This document shows positions 56,134 to 64,000 of a stretch of DNA of 64,000 nt, in pieces. Source of the DNA: Podospora comata (lineage: Eukaryota; Ascomycota; Sordariomycetes; Sordariales; Podosporaceae); the NCBI GenBank assembly GCA_017354895.1, contig CP071498.1, positions 3,596,001-3,660,000 of the forward strand, read 5' to 3'. How positions within the stretch are numbered: the first letter of the stretch is position 1; every line of letters starts with the position of its first letter. Under the pieces are notes generated by a model. The model saw only the letters and a program-made list of their open reading frames with translations. It was not told the DNA's origin and ran no database searches. The position numbers and the translations under genes were made by a program.

Positions 56134-56757
56134 CTATTGACTTTTCGGACCGTCCCCAATAAACACCAAAACCCTGCCATGTCTCAGTTCACCAGTTGTA
56201 GCTCCGTCAAAAACATCCGTAGGAATCTCATAAACCGGATTCCGATTCCTGGTGACCATAATCCGCCCATCCCTAACCAACGCCCGGGGCCCGTCGGCCA
56301 ACACCTGCATTCTAGTGTCCTGATTCACAAGCGCACTCCCGCTTGCTGGCGAGATCCTGCATCAGTGATTGGGGATCGGACTTTCAAACGGTGAATTGAC
56401 TTTGCGACGTCAATCGCAGAAGGGGTGATGATGGCGTCTTATCCTCTTGACAGACCCCTGGGTTCCAAACTCAATTCGAATGTCAGCTCCACTGAGCCAC
56501 ATGATCAAAATGTACTCGACGATGTTTCCCAGCGCGAAGAGTGTGGAATATTGGAGAGGAGGGACAAACCAGCTGTCTTTGCTTGAGAAAAAAATGCAAG
56601 AAAAGTTGAAGAAGGGGTAGCGAGGTATACACCACCGAGCTCAGCCGTAACCAAGTTACCAACACCAATAGCATGTTGGTGGGACTGCGGCAGCAGTGTA
56701 GTCGAGCGTGCCTGAGGTACTTTTATGCCGACATTGGATGTTTTGACGGCGATGCCT
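56134..56757 (-). CDS. 3' part of an unrecognised multi-exon gene
   Basis: Three segments join in phase. 56757-56631 reads VKTSNVGIKVPQARSTTLL and HAIGVGNLVTAELG. After intron 1 (donor GTATAC, AAG acceptor), 56576-56456 reads SWFVPPLQYSTLFALGNIVE and a hydrophobic YILIMWLSGADIRIEFGTQG. After intron 2 (donor GTCTGT, CTGAT branch, GCAG acceptor), 56356-56134 reads MQVLADGPRALVRDGRIMV, NPVYEIPTDVFDGATTGEL and RVLVFIGDGPKSQ, then stop. The text is convincingly coding in composition and the phases fit. The 5' exons above 56757 were not resolved. If intron 2 were not removed, two TGA codons would fall in frame, so the gene could alternatively be a relic. I do not recognise the family. Confidence 0.5.
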
Positions 56758-58959
56758 GCCTCGGCGACAAGTCAAAGAATGAAAGAGGGGTGTTTGAGCT
56801 CGACAGGCACACAACCTTAACGACAACAATCAAGTGAATTGGAAGGGCGAAAGAAGTGGATACTTGTCTCCCGGGCTAGAGCAGGCGAATGCTATAGGCA
56901 TCCTACTCTTTTCTAGATATTGAATAGGAAGAGTCACCCTGAAAGCTTGAAAGCCTGTTTAGTTAAATACGCAACTTCGTAAGGTAAGCATCTGCAATAG
57001 CAAACATCTCTCATAGTAGTAGTCATGAGGCCCCGCCCTTTGAAGCCTGACTAGCCAAAGATGATAGCCGGCTGCAACACACATAGTTCTTGTCGATGCC
57101 TTTGCCACTAGAAACAGCGAATTCCGAGCCCATTCTACCGCTACACCTTTCATCAAGATTCAAGGTAGCATGAGAACTTTTTCCGTCGAAAGCTCTCACC
57201 TCTACCGAAAGTTGCAGGCTGCTTTTTCCACACGTCTTCTCCCAAGAATGGGTGCCACGTCATATTGCAGGGACAGTAGCTCAACACGCCAGTCATTCAA
57301 GTTGTGGATGACCCGGTGAGATGATCGTCGAAAATAGCATATTTCCTGACCAAGCTCATCAACGGGAGAATTACACCTTCGAGCGGTGGTTGAGGACTCT
57401 AACGAGGACAAACTGTGATCAGACCAAATCGATGAGGAAGGCACTGGAGGACAAAAGACCCCATTCAAAGCCGTCATACTGTCAGAAGATTCGAGCTAGC
57501 ATCATAAGTTAAAAGTATGTGGCTTGGCAGCTTGCTGATATTCATATCTTGTCTTGTCTCACTGTCCCGATGGACAACCAGGATGCGTCAAGGATCACAA
57601 AGCCGCCCCCCGTTACTTGGCATGTTCCAGCCAGCCAGATGTCAGAAAAGCCGGCGGCAGATGGTGAGCTGCAAACACCCACCGTGAAGCATCGGGAGAC
57701 GGTTTCAAACCAAACGGGATCTGGGTACTGATCAGCAACGGTTGCGCAAGCCGGAAGCCAAGCATTCCTTGAATCAACACGGACCAGCCATGACATCTGT
57801 GCCAGAGGCGGGGGAGACCGCAGGACGTTGAGGAATGGGCCGCCGGTTTCGAACGCCGTCTTCCACAGCAAGCGCCGCCGAGCTGTCATCAACAAGTCGG
57901 TTTTGAAAATTCTTTTCTCTGCTTCGGGAAGGCTGTCAGAAGCTTGTGGTGTTGCAGCGAGACGCCGTTGGTTCCAAACGCCGCTCGTCCGTTGCGGTGG
58001 ACTTTTAGCAGCTTGGCATATCACGTGAGAGGTTCCGCATTGGTGGAGATGTGTCGTGTTTGTGGAGACTAATGGCTGGTGCACTGTTTTTGTTATTTCG
58101 GGTACGAAGCCAACCCGGCCAATCTCACCGCAACATGCCGGCCGCTAATCCACTCCTGTCAGCTGTTGGAGGGCAATAATTCGATCCAAATTTCGTGTTC
58201 TTGTCGTTTGTTCTTGGAGAATTTATGAAGATATCGGAGGTCCAAGATATCGATGGGTTCTCGATGGTGATGCAATGCCAACCGGAATCAGGAGTTTCCA
58301 ACCGCAACAGAAACTTGGAATAGCGCCTAGCTCCGGGAAGCTAGGACCAGTGGACTGACCACTCAATTGGATCGACTTTGGGACCTGCAGCAATCGCTGG
58401 TCCAATCCGGCATTGGCAGCCAAATGGCAGATCCGCGCGATATCCGGTTTCCAGTGATGGCAGCGTGCTAGGGTTTAAAGTGCCTGAAGAAAGACACGGA
58501 CAACTGGGCCAGACCGTCTGCTGCCAACCTCTGCCAACCTCTACCAACGACCATTGGCGCTTGGCGGTCTAATTAACGAGCGACAGACCACCCTTGGCCC
58601 ACGCAATGCAGCTCTTGGATCGAGTCTTGGCCTGAGTCTTGGGGTGGCTATGCACCCCCTTTATCGAGGTTTCGGGATTCCGGGGGTGTGCCTGTTTTAA
58701 TCTCCCTCTCTCCTGAAAATCCGCCTCCATCCCTCTCTTTTTGATCCGAAAAAAACATTCCAACAAACCTGTTCCTTTTCAGTCAATCGCTCATCGACTG
58801 CTTCTTCACCCCCCAGGCCATTCCGCTCGTTTTGGTGGCCTTTTTCAACCACGCTATACATTTAATTTTTTATCCAAAAAGACGCCCCTGAACCCGACTG
58901 TTTTCCATACGAACCACGGTAGGATCCTGATATCGAATTCACCACCACATCACACCACA
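56758..58959. other. Stretch without a confident gene; upstream region of the GH72 gene
   Basis: May hold unresolved 5' exons of the gene ending at 56134 (protein-like fragments at 57156-56959 and 57477-57202 on the minus strand). The 180-codon minus frame 58084-57542 has no recognisable content. From about 58560 the sequence is a CT-rich leader of the GH72 gene, with TTTTTTATCC and AAAAACATTCC tracts. Confidence 0.35.
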
Positions 58960-60383
58960 ATGAAGACCACGACTGTTTTGTCCGCGCTTGCGGCTGCCGC
59001 TGCTGTGAACGCTACCCCAACTGCCACTCTCCCCCTCAAGGCCCGCCAGACGGAGCTTGAGCCCATCACTGCCACCGGCAACGCCTTCTACAAGGGCAAG
59101 GAGAGATTCTTCGTCCGCGGTATCGACTACCAGCCAGGTGGTGCTGCCGCCAATGTCGACCCTCTGGCCGATCCCAAGGTCTGCAAGCCCGACATCGAGA
59201 AGTTCAAGAAGCTCGGCATCAACACCATCCGTGTGTACTCGACCGACAACTCCAAGGACCACGATGAGTGCATGGAGGAGCTCGCCAAGGCCGGCATCTA
59301 CGTCGTCCTTGATGCCAACAACCCCTTGTACTCTATCAACCGTGACGACCCTCACACCTCGTACAACGCCATCTACCTCCAGAGCGTCTTCGCCACTATT
59401 GATGCCTTTGCCAAGTACACCAACACCATGGCTTTCTTCTCTGGCAACGAGGTCATCCACGACCACGCCAACACCACCCTCACTGCCCGCTACGTCAAGG
59501 CCACCGACCGTGACATGCGCCGCTACATCAAGGCTCGCAAGTACCGCAAGATCCTGGTCGGATACTCTGCCGCCGATGTGACCGAGAACCGTCTCCAGAC
59601 TGCTGACTACTTCAACTGCGGTACCGATGAGGAGCGCAGCGACTTCTTCGCCTTTGTGAGTTGACCGATTTTGACCGGCCCCGAGGCCGTTACACTAACA
59701 TGATGCAGAACGATTACTCTTGGTGCACTAGCAACTTCATCGAGTCCGGCTGGGACCAGAAGGTCAAGAACTTCACCGGCTATGGTCTTCCCATCTTCCT
59801 GTCCGAGTACGGCTGCAACCACAACGTCCGTGACTTTGGAGAGCTCGAGTCCCTCATGCACCCCAACATGACCAGCGTCTACTCCGGTGGTCTCATGTAC
59901 GAGTACTCCGAGGAGCCCAACGAGTATGGTATCGTCAAGATTGAGGGTGGCGACAAGGGCAACGGTTTTGACCAGACTGGCAAGCGCACTGAGATGCAGC
60001 CCGAGTTCAACAACCTGGTCAAGGCCATGAAGGCTTTCCCCGCCCCCAAGGGTCTTGCCGGCGCCAGCACCGAGAACAAGGCTTCCAAGTGCCCCGAGAA
60101 CAACGACCACTGGATCGTCAGCACCGTCCTCCCCGAGATTCCCGAGGAGGCCCTTCAGTACTTCGAGAACGGTGCTGGCAAGGGCCCCGGCCTTAACGGC
60201 AAGGGCTCCCAGTGGGCTGGCCACGTCGCTTCCAAGAGCCCCGAGTTCCCCGATGGAGATGCCCAGGGCAGCACTGGCGGCTCTGGCTCCGATGACAACG
60301 AGAACGCTGCTCCCCGCGGCGCTGCCTCGATCCTCTTTGTTTCTGGCCTCGTTGCTCTCGTCGCCGGTGCCATTTCCCTGTAA
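58960..60383 (+). CDS. gel: GH72 1,3-beta-glucanosyltransferase, GPI-anchored (GEL/GAS family)
   Basis: Exon 1 (58960-59655) and exon 2 (59709-60383), with a 53-base intron GTGAGT...GCAG, give 456 residues. Signal peptide: MKTTTVLSALAAAAAVNA. The enzyme cuts and re-joins beta-1,3-glucan chains in the cell wall. Catalytic acid/base Glu is in FFSGNEVIHD (about residue 164) and the nucleophile Glu in IFLSEYGCN (about 265). Further family blocks are FFVRGIDYQPGG, GINTIRVYSTD and YSGGLMYEYSEEPNEYG. After the catalytic domain there is a Cys-poor spacer and a Ser/Gly-rich segment (STGGSGSDDNE), with no CBM43 (X8) domain. The C-terminus has a GPI signal (NAAPRGAASILFVSGLVALVAG). Codons are strongly C-ending, as in highly expressed genes. 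The start is the Met that opens the signal peptide. Confidence 0.95.
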
Positions 60384-61055
60384 ATAACGCCATGTTTTCT
60401 TGGGTGTTGCTTTGTTTTTGTTTTTTTGGACATAGGATACAGTTGAAGCGCTTGTGCTCTTTTTGGATAAAAAATGGGATGTTTTTTTTTGACAAGGTTT
60501 TTTTCTCTGGGTTCTTACATGAGCGCATTATGAACAGGTAATACCCGGGACATTTTGGTATCTGTTTCAGAGGCGGGTTTTTCGGCTGTACATGTTTGAT
60601 ACAATACATGAATGTGATTTAATGCTAATCGTAGCTACATTACGCTTCTCGCTCGTGCCTGCTCCTGTTGTCGTGACTTCCTTCTCATTGCAGCAATCTG
60701 AGAATTGAGCAAGGGACTATCACATGGACTTGCTCATTTCTCGTCCTACCTCTGTCGTCTTCCATTCCAGGTTTTTGGCCCAACCGACTCCCAGCCTGTC
60801 ACATTGCGATTCAGCACACCTTCAAGGCCAGGACAGCCCTATCAGATCTTGTCATGGCGACACAGATGCTACTCGTCTTCGGAAGCATACAGCAGCTTGG
60901 GCAATTACCCCGCTGGCACCCGACTGTGGGCCTCACATAGGTATGGTTGTCCATAAAACGCTGATACAGGACACAAGCAGACGCAAACCCCTTTCTGATT
61001 TTACATTACGCGCGACGCCCAAAACAGTCCTCAACTATCATCGAACACATACATC
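60384..61055. other. Intergenic: GH72 3' flank and DUF4238 upstream region
   Basis: T-rich 3' flank to about 60620, then ordinary sequence. No gene seen. Confidence 0.5.
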
Positions 61056-63541
61056 ATGACTTCACAGAGCCCCCAATATCAACACTTTGTCCCTCAGTTC
61101 CTCCTTCGTAACTTCTCTCACCCCTACAAGCCAGATGGACCAACCAAAGGCCGCAAATTCCAAAAGGGAATGTTCCCAAAAGACAAAGTCGTTCGGCACG
61201 TTGATTTCGCGGTTGATCCGCCTGTTATTTGTGAGAGTCCCGTCAACCGGATCTTGGGACTGGTCAACATGTACGACAACCCGAACAAGCCAACCGCTTT
61301 GCAACGAGAAGTCGAGATACTGTTCTCCAAACTTGAACATCAAGCTAGCCAGATCTTCCGCAAGATCAGCAAGGCTTTCGAGCAGAAAAGTACCGTGGTT
61401 TCAATGTCACGAGCTGAACGCGATCTCATGCGCAAGTTCCTCTTCCTCCTCATGTACCGGAACAGAAGGTTTCATACCCGCTTCAACCATGCCACGCCCG
61501 ACGGGTACAACGAGGATGATAAGGAGCTTGTGCGCGAGTACATGCGCAAGAACAATATCATCACGCCACTGGATGTGTGGCTCGACGGGATCAAGACCAT
61601 CATCGAGCTCCCTATGGACCCGGGAAAGAAGTGGCTGGGGGTGTTGATGGGCAAGATGTACCCTCAAGACGCCATGTGGTTCTGGGCACACGTTGAGTTC
61701 TCCTACATGGCTATTCTCACCCCCGCAGAGGATGGCGACGAGTTTATTCTGACCGACAACGCGTATGCGATATACGAAGGCCCCGATACTTCTGCGCTGG
61801 ACGCGGAGACGCAGGAAGTCATTGAGACTGAATATCTTCCCCTTCATACATTTGCACCTATTTCACCCAAGCTCTTGATCGTGCTCCGAGCCAACATATT
61901 TCCCGATCCCCTGGAAGACGCTGATGAGCGTGTTAGGGAGGCGCGGAAACTTGGGCGATTAGCATGTCGTGCCCCCTTGGAATCCCCAGGCTCGGAGAAG
62001 GTTCGCTCATTGCTGGCGGACCTTCCCATCTCAAAAGCTCGAAACAACTACACGGTGATCGTTGATAGCCGACTTGAACTCAAAGCCGGGCAGCCTCCTA
62101 AAAGACGTCAAACAGACAGATTCGACTTCACCATCTTCCCTGTCAAACAAAACCACGTCAACATGATCAACGGGATTCTTTTGGACAGTTGTGCCCCTTG
62201 TACAAGCATCGTGTTTGAGTCTCGTGACGCCTTTGCCCGTACACTCGAGTGGTATCTCACGGCACCTTGCAGCATGGGCAAAGTGTTGGGTGGGAAACAC
62301 AGGGAGATCCGCCGCCGGGCTTTGTTCAAGTTGGAGGCCATCTCCCGAGCCTTGGGTTCGCAAAAGGAAACCAAGTGGGTAGATGTAGAAGAAGTTGTGA
62401 TGGACAATGTCGAGCAGTGGCGAGCAGAGAACCTTGACAAGCAACGCAATCTTGTACGGCTCATGAACGCAGATCTTGACGGTCTATACGAAGGAGTTCA
62501 CAGGCAGGCAAACAAATATGGAAGGCCATTCAGCTCGAAGCATTATGGCCCATACTTTCTCCTTGGTAAGTCTTCCATGTCTACGCTGCATTGGTCGACG
62601 CTCACGGTGTCTAACAAACTATCTCATACACAGGTGGCTCACGGTGTACAGCAGAGGAGGACTTTGCACAGGCTAACTTGATACGAAGATTCAGAATCAA
62701 GATTGACCTCTGGTCTAAAGGGATTGTTGATGAAGTTATTCGGCAGAGAAACAGGGACTTGATCGAGACTGCCTACCTTCGGCTCCCGCCACGACGTGTT
62801 TGGATGCTCATCAAGCTGATCAGACTGATGTTCCTTGCCGGTCCGGATAAGCCGGTAGACCTTAAGCTAGCAAAAAGCGAATTCGAGGGTCCAGAGGATA
62901 CGATTGCACGGGGTATGTCCCGATGGGAGTTAAACTTTGATGACAGTCAAGGCTCACCGACCATAGTCCACCATCTTGTCACACCCGAAGTCCTAAACGA
63001 CCTTCTCTGGAGGACTCACATCAACGACATGTATTTGAGACGGAATCATGGCGTTGACATTTGGGCCAGGCAGAACGGCGGCTGGGATCCTGCAGCATGG
63101 GAGGTGCCGTTTTTGCATCACGTACGGGGTGCGTAGAGTTGCACTCAATTCAATGACTGAGGAAATTATAACTGACAATGTCAAAGGAAGCATTAGAAAC
63201 TGCGGTTAGGCCACTCTAACTATGAAAAATGCGGCAATACTGACTCTAGCGTGCCAGGAATACCTGCAATCGAGAAGTTCGGACTGGAAGTTCCCGGATC
63301 TCCAACCCCCGCTTGCACCATTGACACTTTTAGGGACATGAGACCGACGGATATACGCAAGACAATTGTCGAGCTCAATGCGAGGAAGCTAGCAGAGTTG
63401 GAATTTGACTCTCTTTTCGATAACCAGGTGGAAGGTCACGATCTGTTGATGGAGTTCAAAAGGCTGTTCTTCCAGCTGTCATACCCAACCCCACCCTACA
63501 CGTGGTTATTGGAAATGGCAGTTCGAGCCGGAGTGTTGTGA
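61056..63541 (+). CDS. DUF4238 domain protein
   Basis: Exons 61056-62565, 62634-63128 and 63258-63541 join in frame to 762 residues. The N-terminus QYQHFVPQFLLRNFSHP is the hallmark of DUF4238, a family found in bacteria and fungi with no established role. Other blocks are ERDLMRKFLFLLMYRNRRFH, MWFWAHVEFSYMAILTP and DEFILTDNAYAIYEG. Fungal members are often long, as here. The 63129-63257 intron may instead be two introns around an 18-base exon (63188-63205), which would add SIRNCG. Both versions keep phase, and donors GTGCGT and GTTAGG with branch sites ATAACTGAC and CTAACTA are present. No signal peptide or membrane helix. Confidence 0.82.
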
Positions 63542-63608
63542 AGAGAATGGTAAACATTAAGCAGTCGTTCTTGCTTTTCATAAATCATTACAACAGTCTA
63601 CCGATCCA

Positions 63609-64000
63609 TCACTTCATAATATCCCAAGCCGTAACCCCCGTCTTGACCTCGTCACCGCTTTTCCTTCTGACCATTCTCTCATCTTCCCCCTCCTTGGCCT
63701 TCTCGGTATCAGTCAGCTTCTTCTTCCGCTTCAGCTCAGCCCAAACGGAGACACCAATCCAGATGGCGCCAATAACACCTGCCACAGCGGCGTACACAGT
63801 CTTTTTTTGGTTTGTGGCTTGAGATAGATGCAAACCCAAGCCACCGGTGATGATACCGATGATGATGCTGCCCCGGCCATTGGCCAGGTGGAGCTGGGAC
63901 CAGATCTGGCGCTTTTGCACCTTGCGGAACTTGAGGTGGTGCACCACGCCGAGGAAGGGCTGGATGAGGAAGAGGACTAGAAGGACAAGACCGAGGATAG
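63609..64000 (-). CDS. Cytochrome b561/ferric-reductase-type membrane protein (3' end only)
   Basis: The frame is open from the right edge of the window (ILGLVLLVLFLIQPFLGVVHHLKFRK) to the stop at 63609. It shows two helices, one before VHHLKF and one from GSIIIGIITGGLGLHL, then a third, TVYAAVAGVIGAIWIGVSVW. The His residues in VVHHLKF and SQLHLANGRG are in the positions of the heme ligands of cytochrome b561 domains. This ending is common in fungal secreted-cytochrome (CBD9-like DOMON) plus b561 fusion proteins, but the N-terminal part lies outside the window. The basic tail (LKRKKKLTDTEKAK) is cytosolic. Confidence 0.7.
   Translation of the reverse strand, partial: ILGLVLLVLFLIQPFLGVVHHLKFRKVQKRQIWSQLHLANGRGSIIIGIITGGLGLHLSQATNQKKTVYAAVAGVIGAIWIGVSVWAELKRKKKLTDTEKAKEGEDERMVRRKSGDEVKTGVTAWDIMK

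Noticed and set aside
57542-58084. 180-codon minus-strand frame
   Set aside because: No recognisable motif, no signal peptide, text without domain character; random frames of this length occur in this GC range.
58922-58942. GGATCC, GATATC and GAATTC packed together before the GH72 start, like a vector polylinker
   Set aside because: Flanking sequence is ordinary 5' leader and the gene continues normally; no other vector sequence is seen. Probably coincidence.

Overview
This is nuclear DNA of a filamentous ascomycete (Pezizomycotina), most likely a Sordariomycete of the Sordariales type. The basis is short GT-AG introns of about 50-100 bases with CTAAC/CTGAC-like branch sites, wide spacing between genes, a Zn2Cys6 regulator of the 'PCFRSTLVDIMFF' family, a GH72 glucanosyltransferase, a DUF6604 gene and a DUF4238 gene. 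The genus is an inference from remembered protein families, not from a search. I saw no transposon, retroelement, virus-like element, tRNA, rRNA or CRISPR array.

1-13 kb (mostly housekeeping): the 3' end of an MSC2-type zinc transporter; the mitochondrial carnitine/acylcarnitine carrier, with four CCGAGG elements upstream; a TFIIIC subunit of the TFIIIC90 family; the GPI transamidase catalytic subunit GPI8; and a histidine-phosphatase-fold protein diverging from GPI8.

13-26 kb: an MFS transporter with a long proline-rich N-terminus, an F-box protein whose F-box is split by a GC-AG intron, a GNAT acetyltransferase with a problematic splice junction, a Zn2Cys6 regulator, and a small secreted protein with two proline-rich repeats between dibasic (Kex2-type) sites and a ten-cysteine tail.

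27-42 kb (accessory): a large membrane ankyrin protein, a TauD/TfdA-like dioxygenase, a possible mini-transcript with a dense 8-base motif cluster upstream, a flavin monooxygenase with a late frameshift, a secreted Asp/Thr-repeat protein that is probably GPI-anchored, and an unrecognised tail-anchored protein.

43-51 kb (housekeeping): a peroxisomal enoyl-CoA hydratase ending in SKL, an RBM25-like PWI splicing factor, mitochondrial ribosomal protein bS21m (MRP21), and an augmin HAUS6-like protein.

52-64 kb: a decayed DUF6604 gene, an unrecognised multi-exon gene, a GH72 beta-1,3-glucanosyltransferase, a DUF4238 protein, and the 3' end of a cytochrome b561/ferric-reductase-like membrane protein.

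Functional links: the carnitine carrier and peroxisomal hydratase both belong to fatty-acid breakdown, and both have CCGAGG/CCTCGG sites upstream. GPI8 would attach the anchors of the GH72 enzyme and the Asp/Thr-repeat protein. The regulator, dibasic-repeat precursor, dioxygenase and monooxygenase lie within 16 kb and could belong together, but this is conjecture. Splice sites were placed by eye from consensus and frame.
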